Origin: Biscogniauxia marginata
Lineage: Eukaryota; Ascomycota; Sordariomycetes; Xylariales; Xylariaceae
Length of the DNA stretch: 64,000 nucleotides
Direction: 5' to 3'
NCBI GenBank assembly: GCA_022695795.1
Contig: MU404061.1
Coordinates: forward strand, 372,001-436,000
The stretch's first letter is position 1. The number at the start of each line of letters is the position of its first letter. Below, piece after piece: positions 1 through 9,267 of the stretch. The translations under genes were made by a program, and so were the position numbers. The notes beneath the pieces are model-generated. The model searched no databases, had not been told where the DNA came from, and saw only the letters and a list, made by a program, of their open reading frames with translations.

Positions 1-362
1 GCAACGATGAAAGTCTATTGGCTGCACCATCGCGGGGCACTGCTCAGCAACGGAACGCTAGCCTACGATAGGAAATGTGTAAACACAATCGGGATATTTT
101 TGTCTAACCTAGCGCACACCAGGGAAAACTCCCCACTTGTACAAGTACACAAACGCGCAGGCAACCCAAGCTGAGCGCGACAGGTAGACGTACCACCTTG
201 TTTACTTTGTACTCTGCAGGCGACGCGACCCTCAACTAAAACTATTTAGTTCCCCCCTTTTTGTTATCGACACATTCAGGTTTACTGGAACTCGAACCCG
301 ACTTGCATTATATTGTTTGTTTCAACCGAAAGAAGAGAATAAGAAGAGAATAAGAAGAAAAG
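1..362 (+). promoter_or_regulatory. Upstream region of the coiled-coil gene
   Basis: This is non-coding sequence upstream of the ATG at 363. The last 60 bases are purine-rich (AAGAAGAGAATAAGAAG type), as is common in fungal 5' leaders. The start codon context ends in AAAAG before ATG. I see no other gene or named motif in it; the far left may hold part of a neighbour's flank. Confidence 0.4.
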
Positions 363-2807
363 ATGAGGGACGGGCCTGAATCCCACGACGACCTCCCCAT
401 AGCGCTCCGTCGTACCCCGCGAAAGAGCCTCGGGTCGGCTACAGTCACATCTGCAGCTGCATCTGCGGCCCCATCTCCCACCTTGGCCCAAGCCCAGAAA
501 ACGGCCGACCATCCGACATCATCTACCAGAACCCCGAGCAAGCCCAAGTCCAAGCCCAAGGCCATTTCCAAGAAGGGGGTGCGCTTCTCCGATCCTGGAC
601 CTGACATCCAAGAAGACGAACATCATGGCCCGTCCTCGTCGACGGGCCTGACGCCCATGGTTCGCCGATCCTCTCTCGGTGAGAGGGAGACGGCTATCAC
701 GGCTTCTCCCAGCCATAAGAGAAAGAGACACTCGGCACCGACGAGACGGTTGGCAGACGAGGATGACGAGGACGACGAGCTAGCCAACAACAGTAACGAG
801 ATACGCATCATACCACTCCGCCAGGTCCTCGACGACCGCCTGAAGCGGCGCATCCGACGGAATGGCCTCAGCGAGGAGATGAACACGATTAGCGAGTCGA
901 GGCGACGGCGCCTGCAAGAACAGAAAGCCGAAGTCCAGCGTCTGCGGGACGAGCTCGCCGAGAAGAACGCCGAGATCGGTAGATTGCATAGCTGTAACAG
1001 TAGTGTCAATAGCAGTGGTAATTCGAACACTGCGCCGACCGAGGGAGCCAGCGGGGATCAGGATGATACGGATGACACGGCGCGAATCGCGCTGTTGGAG
1101 CAGCAGGTCCAGGATCTCCGGAACAAGCTGCGTGATCGCGCATTAGAGAATGACGCTGCTTGTGCCACGGGTAGGCATGGATCTGACGATGGCGGCGAAA
1201 ACAATTGGACGCTGGCCGCACGGGATCCCTACTCCGGTAGCTATATGGACATGGACACCATGATGGACGTAGACGAGGACATGGACGACTCGGGCTTCGG
1301 CGAGACAACCATGGCCGAGCTCGTATGCAGCACGCCCTCGAAAAAGAGGCCAAGCGCGGGAGCAAATGCGCCCAGGTCCGCATCCGCATCGTTCCCGACA
1401 CCACCGTGTACCAGCCCGCTTCTCCCGTCAACGCCGTGTTCGACGTGGCCTGCCGCGACAGAAGCCCTGACGCCGACGCGAAGGACACCACGGTCCTATA
1501 ACACGGGCGTGCAAGCGTCGCTGCCCGACCCGGAGAAGGAGGCCCTCGAGGCTGAACTGGGATCTCTCCGGCGGGAACTGGCTAAGCTTACAGGCGCCCT
1601 CGAGTCTCACGCCGCGCTACAGTCGCGCATCGCGGACAAACTCGTTCGCGCAAACACAGGCCCATCCACTTCCACCTCATCGTCTGTCGACGATAGCAAT
1701 ACCGAGGTCAACGACGCAGACATCGAGGCCCACCTCGACAGCGTGCTACAGACGCTCTCGGACCGTACATCCACGCTCCTCGAGCTCGACTCGTCCCTCG
1801 GCCGCCTCGGCTTCCCGGGGAACGACGCGGCGTCCATCGTGGCGTCGCTCGCGAGCTCGTTCCGCTCGGCGCGTCTCGAGCTCGAGTACCTGACGCCGGG
1901 GGAGCTGACGCTGCCGCTGTCGTCGCGGGGCGCCGAGGTGCTCGACCTGGTGCTCTCGCGGCTGCGGGACCTGGGCCGCCGCGCGCGCGAGCACGACGAG
2001 GCCATCGACGAGTACCACGAGCTGGAGCTCTCGCTGCGGCAGCAGCTCGGGGCGCGCATCGACGCCGCGGACGCCATAGCGGCGGAGCTGCGGAACGAGA
2101 AGGCGCACGCGGCCGAGCTCGAGCTCGGGCTCGACCGCCTCAAGACGGCGGCCGAGGGCTACCGCCGCGACATCGCCGAGCTCGAGCGCCTCGTGCAGAG
2201 GGCCGAGGAGGAAGGCCGCGCCAAGACCGAGGCCGAGACCGCGGCCACGGTGGCGCACCTCGAGACCAGGCTCGTCGACGCGCTGGCGGGCGCCGCCGAC
2301 CTGCGCGCGCGGCTCGGGGCCGCGAGGGACGGGACGGCCGAGCTCAACAGGGCGCACGGCGAGCAGCTCCGGGAGAAGGACGCGGGGCTCGCGGCGCTGC
2401 GGCGGGAGCTCGACGGCGCGGACCGGGCGCTCCGCGAGGCGCGCGAGGGGGCGTGGCGCGCGCGCGCGGAGAGGGCGGGGGAGCGGAGGCGCGCGGGGGA
2501 GGTGCTGGGGAGGATGAGGGAGGGGCTGGAGAGGGTGCTGGGGTTGGGGGGTGAGCTGCTGGGCGGGATGGCTGGGGAGGGGGTGGGGGATGGGGAGGGA
2601 GTGGGTGGTGAAGGTGAAGGTCAAGGTGAATGTCAAGGTGGTGGTGGTGGTGCGTATTTCTCGGGCGAGAAGGCGAGGAGAGGTAGTTCGGGTGTACAGA
2701 AGGAGAAGGAGAAAGAAAGGGGTAGGGGGAAGGAGAAGAAGAGGAGATACGATAGCGGTTTGGGGTTTGCGGATGAGGACGAAGATGGTGTCGAGATGGT
2801 GGGATGA
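363..2807 (+). CDS. Hypothetical coiled-coil protein, 814 aa
   Basis: This is a single-exon gene for a protein I cannot assign to a named family. What is visible: a basic, Ser/Pro-rich disordered N-terminus with a KKGVRFSDPGP patch near residues 70-80; a short coiled coil around 178-210; a Ser/Thr/Pro-rich linker; a second heptad-rich segment from about 388; and a long Ala/Glu/Arg/Leu-rich coiled coil around 540-720. A Gly/Glu low-complexity stretch follows, then a basic tail with KEKKRRYDSGLGF close to the C-terminus, which could serve as a nuclear signal. The basic patches suggest a nuclear or cytoskeletal structural role, but that is inference. The 3' half is very GC-rich, so long open frames on the other strand (for example 1746-2636) are shadows. 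The start is the first ATG of the open frame. It is convergent with the next gene. Confidence 0.85.
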   Translation: MRDGPESHDDLPIALRRTPRKSLGSATVTSAAASAAPSPTLAQAQKTADHPTSSTRTPSKPKSKPKAISKKGVRFSDPGPDIQEDEHHGPSSSTGLTPMVRRSSLGERETAITASPSHKRKRHSAPTRRLADEDDEDDELANNSNEIRIIPLRQVLDDRLKRRIRRNGLSEEMNTISESRRRRLQEQKAEVQRLRDELAEKNAEIGRLHSCNSSVNSSGNSNTAPTEGASGDQDDTDDTARIALLEQQVQDLRNKLRDRALENDAACATGRHGSDDGGENNWTLAARDPYSGSYMDMDTMMDVDEDMDDSGFGETTMAELVCSTPSKKRPSAGANAPRSASASFPTPPCTSPLLPSTPCSTWPAATEALTPTRRTPRSYNTGVQASLPDPEKEALEAELGSLRRELAKLTGALESHAALQSRIADKLVRANTGPSTSTSSSVDDSNTEVNDADIEAHLDSVLQTLSDRTSTLLELDSSLGRLGFPGNDAASIVASLASSFRSARLELEYLTPGELTLPLSSRGAEVLDLVLSRLRDLGRRAREHDEAIDEYHELELSLRQQLGARIDAADAIAAELRNEKAHAAELELGLDRLKTAAEGYRRDIAELERLVQRAEEEGRAKTEAETAATVAHLETRLVDALAGAADLRARLGAARDGTAELNRAHGEQLREKDAGLAALRRELDGADRALREAREGAWRARAERAGERRRAGEVLGRMREGLERVLGLGGELLGGMAGEGVGDGEGVGGEGEGQGECQGGGGGAYFSGEKARRGSSGVQKEKEKERGRGKEKKRRYDSGLGFADEDEDGVEMVG

Positions 2808-3385
2808 TCTGCCATCTCCTCGTTGCGCTGACGCGGTTTTTTTATTTTATTATTATTATTATTATCGTCGATGTTCCTTTGAAGCTGGCTGGGGGTCATG
2901 GAATGGTGGCATAGGGAGGTCATTCACGGTTGGTCGGTCGGCTGGCTGGTTGGGTCATGGTAGGAGGTGGGAAGGCGGGCGTACAAGGGTGCGGGTGCGG
3001 TGTATCGTTTACACCCTTCTCCTTACTTGCCTCCCCCATGATTGTTCGAGCGGGACGACGGGTTTTCCGCACCGCGCAGTGCTACCTAATTTTATTTGTT
3101 CATGTTGTTGTTACACCAGAGAGGTATATCATCACTGTTTAACATTGGATATGCTTTTTCTTCCATGCGAGTATGGGTAGGCTTGTTTAATACTTGTCTT
3201 TTCCGATGTTTCTAAGTATATCATTGGTGTTTAACTGGTTGGTCTAACCTCCTATTATCTTATTTGCACGTTTCTCATTGATATAATGGAAGAAGCCAAG
3301 GAGGTAATAACATTATTACTCTTGGTTCATATACGCATATGGATGTATATACGTACACTATATGCATACCACTGAAGTGCCGCTC
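2808..3385. other. Convergent intergenic region with (TTA)n tract
   Basis: This is 578 bp between two convergent stop codons, presumably holding both 3' UTRs. A T/TTA-rich microsatellite lies at about 2837-2864. No gene is supported here. The coding-looking stretch beginning at 3386 belongs to the last exon of the minus-strand neighbour. Confidence 0.6.
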
Positions 3386-5515
3386 TCACGAAAGACCAGC
3401 TAACGACCGGACGACGGTCACGACCGGCGGGATGGACGTGAAGAGCACCGTTATCGTGCCGAACAGGCTCATCGACAGACTCGAGAGCGCGGCCGCACGC
3501 GGGTCCGTTCGCAGGAGCAGCGCGGTCGCTATGGCAGACGAGTTGGCGCCGAGGGTCACGCCGCGGGTCACGTAGTCATCTGTAGGAAGGTCGGTCAGCT
3601 AGTTCCTTCGGTCACTTTGGTCCCGCGAATATGTCTGGTGCGATGCTGAGCTAAGCTGGATCCTTGACTTGGGCAAGTTCTCATTCTCCCTCTCTCTCAC
3701 CTTCGGGGATCCCCATCCAGCGCAACATGCGGTTGCCGACGAGCACGCCCAAGACGCCGCTCATGATGGCCAGCGCGGCCGCGGCGTCGGCGTCGCCGCC
3801 GAGGTTCGCCACCGCGGGCGCGGCCAGGGCCAGCGTCACGCTGCGCGCCGCGAAGGCGAGGCTCCGCCGCGCCCCGATCCCGCACGCGGCCGCGCAGACC
3901 CACGGGTACGCGAAGAGCGACCCGGCCGAGACGAGCATGCTCGGCACCGCGATGGCCGCGAGGCGCCCCGCCAGCTCCCGCCGGTACTGGTACATGGGCA
4001 GCGCCAGCGCCACGACGCTCGCGTCGAGCACGCTCGCGAACACGTCGCCCGCGCCGGGACGCGGTGTCGGTGTCGGTGTCGGCGACGGGGCCGGCGACGG
4101 CGGGGACCAGAGCGATGTGTACTTGGTCCCCGTGCGGTACGCCCCGAGCGTCGCGGCGAGAGGGGAGGCGGGTCCCAGACCCCACAGCCCGAGAACGGCG
4201 GCTAGCGCGCAGAGCAGCGTCGGGTGCAGGTACTGCCGCCAGCGCGGCGGCGGGAGCGAGAGCGCCGCGAAGTACGCGAGGACTGTGAAGGTGAGGTCCC
4301 GCGGCAGCGCGTAGCCGGTCGCGTAGAAGGCGGGCAGGCCCGCTGCGAGGAAGGCTAGGCCGTAGGTTAGCTCGTCGAGGTGGCGGGTGAGCACGGCTGC
4401 CCAGCGGTGGGCGCGCGATGGGGGGAGGGGCTCTTGGGGTGGGAGCGGGAGCGGGAGCGGCAGTCTGGAGTGCGCGACGCCGTCGCCGTGGGAGGGTGCG
4501 GACGGCGAGTCTCTCGGAGGGTTGCGGTTGTCGTTGTCGTCCTGGCGGTGATGGTGTGGGTGGCGCCCGTGTAAGAAGGAGGAAGACGTGGAAGAATCCT
4601 GCACGGGCGGTGGTGGCTCCAGGTTGGGTATCTCCCTGTTGCTCGGGGTCTGCGTCCCCGAGGACGGGTACGGAGTGCCCGGCGTCGTCGTCATGGGTAT
4701 CTCGTCGTTCTCGGACCCCAGCTCCTCGGCGCGCGCGGTGAGGCCTTTCTTCGAGGATCCTAGCAGGAGTTGCAGGCCGCGCGTTAGGTACGCCGTGAAG
4801 GCCATCATCACCACGAACCCGATTACTATAGGTTGATTGAATTAGTTAGGGGCGAGGAGAACTTATTAAGTAGTCTCTTCTTATTTTAAGTTTTATGTGT
4901 TTTTATGTGTGTGCCATGACACGCCCACGTACCGAACACGGCAATAATCTTAAGCACCTCGATTCCGCCTATAGGCGAGCTCAGGGGGAGCTGGACGAAC
5001 GAGGGTACGAAGAAGACGTTCATCCACCGCAAGCACCAGCCTGCCTAGTGATGAATGGACATCAGTTCTTGGGCACACTGAAGAACGAGGAACCGACGAG
5101 AGAGTGTGATTTGAAATTTGCGTGTGCGTACCGGGATCTCGATCACAGCGACGATGCGTCGTGTCCGGTGCTCACCGAGAACCCGCTCCGACAGCAAAAG
5201 AGCTAGGAACAAGACCAGGAGACAGGCCACCGACGCAGGGAACGACACGGATCCGAGCTGCAGCAGCCTATCGACGCCGAAGCAGGCGAGCAGCATCACG
5301 ACTATGCCCGTGGGTACGTAGAGCCATGCTTGCACCAGGTGAGACCAGGAAAGGGTGAATGTCTATACACATGTCAGCATCAGCACCCTCCATCTCGGCT
5401 CCGGCAATGCGGAATGCGGCTTTGGGGGTAAGAGAAGAAGGGGCCGGCTGGAAAGGTTTACCAGCTGTATTGCCGAGACGATGTCCTTCAGAACGGATCC
5501 GCCCTCGACTATCAT
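3386..5515 (-). CDS. LrgA/LrgB-type (CidA/CidB-like) membrane protein
   Basis: The model is complement(join(3386..3579, 3701..4825, 4933..5044, 5132..5362, 5462..5515)), which gives 571 aa. All four introns (121, 107, 87 and 99 bp) are GT-AG and keep frame. Exons 2-3 encode an LrgA-like half with hydrophobic helices (residues about 25-155, including FPASVACLL and FVPSFVQLPLSSPIG). A Pro/Ser/His-rich linker follows (about 156-275). Exons 4-5 encode an LrgB-like half (about 285-565) with ALPMYQYRREL, the conserved SVTLALAAPAVANLGG region and a terminal GANSSAIATALLL helix. The bacterial family are holin/antiholin-like proteins. The fused plant homologue PLGG1 is a plastid glycolate/glycerate transporter. 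The fungal role is not established, so transport of a small organic acid across an organelle membrane is only a guess. A model stopping at 3681 would lose the conserved last 64 residues. Confidence 0.88.
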
Positions 5516-6172
5516 GGTCGATGATCTCTCTCTCTTTCTCTATTATTCTTTGCCTGGGATACTGAAGCTGGTGATGTTGACTGCCGCTACATGGAAAAGA
5601 ATCCTTGGAAATAGGTTGTCTCGGATAGAACTAAGATCATTTCTCGAAAAGATTATTGCTCCTTGATGGCACGGTGCCTTTGTCATTTATAGACGGGCTA
5701 GCGGCTCTGAGTGGTTGGAATGAGCTAATGGAGAGCCGATCTCGGGGGCGTGAGCATCGTCTATTCGCGAGCTTATCTTATACCATCAAGAGACAATATT
5801 CGGTTTCACTCTTAGTATTACGGCCCTTTTAGTTTCATTGAGAATTTTTGTTTTCCGAACTGTAGATCAATAAATTTCATGATGAAACGCATCGAATTCG
5901 CGAGACCTGGGAATAACCCCCCCCCCCCCCCCTTCCCCCCTTTAAAGCTACGCGTGCAAACTAAAGACAAGCGATAGATGTGCTGGTAATCTGCTCTACC
6001 GCCATCATTTTGTGATCTGAGAAGCAATGAGATCAGTCTGTCCCCGTAGATCTCCGCATTCATAGCCGTGGATCATTCCGCATGAGAGATAGGAACCCTT
6101 CCATATAGACCCTCCCCGAATTCAGTACCTTTGCTTCCGGTACAAACGACTTTCCCACGGGAGCTTTATACC
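5516..6172. other. Intergenic region with a 16-base poly-C run
   Basis: This region holds the promoter of the LrgB-like gene (to the left) and the 3' side of the 2EXR gene (to the right). A run of 16 C at 5917-5932 is followed by TT and six more C. Nothing else is recognised. Confidence 0.5.
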
Positions 6173-7285
6173 CTACGCACCATCACCTTCGGGAGCGAGG
6201 GTGTACTTCGTCTCCACGAAGATCAGGAACTTGAATTCGGTCTTCAAGCGCTGCTCTCTCGTGGCATAGGTGATGCGAGTAGCCTTCTCTGCTCTCTCAC
6301 GATAAGTTTTGCACAGCACCCGAACGTTCTTCCAAAGACTGGTGTGCTCTTTGAGCATGTGCGTAGTGTCCTCTCTACGCACCTCGTAGTACGTGCCCTT
6401 CCGGTCTTGGAAGATCTCCAGGCCATGTCGCTTGATGTTACCTGTATGCGTAGGAAAGAAGGTTAGTCAGGTATGTACTAAAAGGATTACCCATACAACG
6501 TATTTAATTGGAAATGGAGCCATGGTTGGAGGAGGGCTTATAGGAGAGGTAAGAAAGGCGGAGGAGATAGAAAGGGAAAACGCACCTCGGATTTCCTCCA
6601 CTACCTTTCGGATCCGGTCCGCAACTGGACTGGTATTATTGACTATATTCTCTCCACTCAGCGGTTCCTCCGGGAACGACGCAACGATATCGCAGCCCGA
6701 GAGCTTGAACACGAAGTAGAACTTCTCCAGGTGCGTTAGTAGCTCCAGGAAGTCCACTAGGGCAAGCGCGCAGTGCGGGTGAGCTTTGTGGGAGAGGTTG
6801 TGGCACAGACAAGCGAAGGGGCGGTGTATGCTGCGCATCTCGGCTTTACGTAGCTTGAAGTTGAGAGCGACGCGCTTGAGGCCGGCGAAAAGCCCAGCCC
6901 TCGAGCCGATTTGCGCCGCGCTCTGCATCTCGAATTGGTCCCCCCTGATCTTCAGGAGCATGAGGTCCGTGTTACCGTCGACATGTGCCGTGATGCCGTT
7001 CTCTTCTGTGTGCACGCGCCGCCGATGTCGAAAGTCCTGGTACACAGTGTGCTGGCTAGCCATCGATACCGGATGCAGACCGTCCCATGCCATGCTATGG
7101 ACGCTTCGGAGATTTCGGCGCTCACGCCACGCTGATGGGTCCGCGTCGTTAACTGCGATGGGGCGCAGCTGGACGGGATCGATCCGAGGCATTTCAAACT
7201 TGAAGTGGTGCACACCAGGCGACATGGAGGCGAATTCCCAGATCTTGAGCTGGAGCTCAGGAGGGAGGCGAGGGTAGAACGACAT
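6173..7285 (-). CDS. 2EXR-domain protein, two exons, 322 aa
   Basis: The model is complement(join(6173..6441, 6586..7285)). The 144 bp intron runs from GTGCGT to a CAG acceptor, with codon phase 1 joining to a glycine. The N-terminus MSFYPRLPPELQLKIWEFAS is the hallmark of the fungal 2EXR domain (pfam-type F..LP.ELRLKIW motif, residues about 3-80). The domain is abundant in filamentous ascomycetes and its molecular function is unknown; the motif resembles an F-box-like interaction element. The second exon adds a Lys/Arg/Glu-rich tail of about 90 residues (REDTTHMLKEHTSLWKNVR). It has no signal peptide or membrane segment. It lies head-to-tail with the LrgB-like gene but too far away (657 bp) to suggest co-regulation. 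Confidence 0.82.
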
Positions 7286-9267
7286 CTTAATGATTATCCG
7301 TGTGCATGTGTGTCTTCCCTTGTTCTTCTAACACGAGCAGCCTGAAGGAATTCAGAGGTTGTGGTGGTTGTAAGGGCGAGTAAGTTGTCATGAAAAGGTG
7401 AACAGATACGTGCTTGCTTGCTGTAGATGGCGACTTGAATAGTGGCAGGCGCTGTGGCTTGGAAGGTTGGCAGGGTCGTGATGTCCTCCACGGGAGGTGA
7501 ATAAAATAGATTGCTAAACAGGAGCGTGTATTGGAGAGAACGAGTGCGTGATGAGCTTCCTAGGCGTGTACTCTCAGCTGGAATCCCTTGTGGAAAATAA
7601 TAGACGAGACGGGCTGGACGTGCTAGTGAAATTATTAGTAACGGGGCAGTACCTCGTCAAGTCCAGAGGCCATTTCAAGGGAAGGTACCTGTTTTCTAGA
7701 TGGTGAAGGGTAGGCTGAGGTGCAAGCTTGATAGTGACCGTGGGATCGAGGAGGTGTTAGTATGATGTGATATGCGGCGTGTAGACAGCCGACAGCGTAG
7801 TACCTCTCTGTCTGAGGAACGATGTAGAATAGAAAAGGAATAAATGTTTCCACACACACACACAGCGTGGTTTATTAGGGTTGCGGCAACGTGTATTGTA
7901 GTAGACGGGTACCTTGAGAAGTGGGTGATGAAGAAGGAGAGATTATGTGATGGTTGGATCCGAACTCACCACCACCTGACTTGGAAGGAAGTACTCGTGT
8001 TATTAAGTACTATTGTAGGATAGTTTTGATGTATGAGAATCTGAAATAGCCCTTCAATGCAGGTTTGGGAGACCTTCAGGATACTATATAATGCCACATC
8101 CGGAGTAGGTGAAGTTACTGTCAGTACGTGTTTATATGTCTACCTAGAGAACTGACGATATAATTCATTTCCCTTATTGATATGATCATCCCAGATATTC
8201 CTCAAAGTCCTAACAATTATGCTCTTGATTATGTGTCGATGGCCTACCTGAGAGTCATACCCAGGGAGCACACTCGGCTATATGATATCAACTAACAACA
8301 AACAGTTCAAAAATATTTCCTCAAAGCAGGATCTAACCTGAGAACCAAAAACAAGCCAGAAAAATGCAAACCGGGTGTTGAAATATAAGCCTCACTAAGC
8401 TAAGGCTCAGAACACATTTTTCCTAAAATCAACAACGGGTTCACCGAAGCCTACAGTATCCGGTGTGCCAGCTCTGTCCAGCCTATTGCGTGGTGTCCCT
8501 GCCCGAGTTGCACTCCAGTGAATACCAGGGAGCCAGCAGAAATATTCCACACCTCATGGGCAGCATCTGCTGCTTCATTTGGTGACGGAACTTGTTTTTA
8601 TTTTACTATTCAAGGCACCCACACACCCACGCACCACCACCACCTTCGAGATAATTACGGTTGTTGTTGACTAGTTGGCAGAGCAAACTTCCGCCTTCCT
8701 TCTCATGGCTCCATGTAAGCTGTGTAGTGTACCCTTGACATGCATACAGAGGTCATGCAGATTGCAAGCGTCCAGCCTCGAATTCTCACCTACGTAAACT
8801 AGTCCATGAACTTGCATTAACTGGAGCCGTCATCATTGTCTATAGCAAGCACGGACCTACAATATGTTATGAACAAAATGTTAACCCGATCGAACCAATA
8901 ATTTTGTGTCTACAACAAAGCTACCAGACACCCTTAGACTGGTAGGTGAGCCTTGTCATATCCTCCGGGCATATCAAGGCCCCTTACAAAGTTTAGTTTA
9001 TCCTCATATCCACCTCCATTTAACTTAATTCCAAGAGCAAAGAGATTACCAGATCTAAGAGGGCAAAACGGCCTTGGAAACTTGACTGGTAGCAATAGCA
9101 CGTTTCAAGCGTGGCCATGAATTAGACTCACCAATACTAGCCTATTATCACCATCCTTTCTAAGATTCTGCTTCGTACAAAGATAACCGTGATAAGAATG
9201 TGTCTTGGGTATTCAAACCTACAGTGCTCTTACATACTCGTACATTTTGCCTAGCGATATTATCTCA
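7286..9267. other. 2 kb gene-free stretch with (CA)n
   Basis: This is the promoter side of the 2EXR gene and the 3' side of CFT2. A short (CA)n run lies at about 7852-7864. Open frames here are short, unspliceable into anything recognisable and lack family motifs. No repeat structure was noticed. Confidence 0.5.

Noticed and set aside
281..300. T-loop-like GGGTTCGAGTTCC on the minus strand, possible tRNA
   Set aside because: No 5-bp T stem, anticodon arm or acceptor pairing can be drawn. Similar GTTCGA-like hits near 52160 and 58590 fail the same way.
1746..2636. 296-codon minus-strand frame opposite the coiled-coil gene
   Set aside because: It is a GC-rich shadow with Pro/Leu/Arg/His low complexity and no domain. 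The plus-strand frame has the structured heptads.
3339..3575. Plus-strand frame of 78 codons with coding-like composition
   Set aside because: The coding signal belongs to the minus strand, where it is the last exon of the LrgB-like protein.
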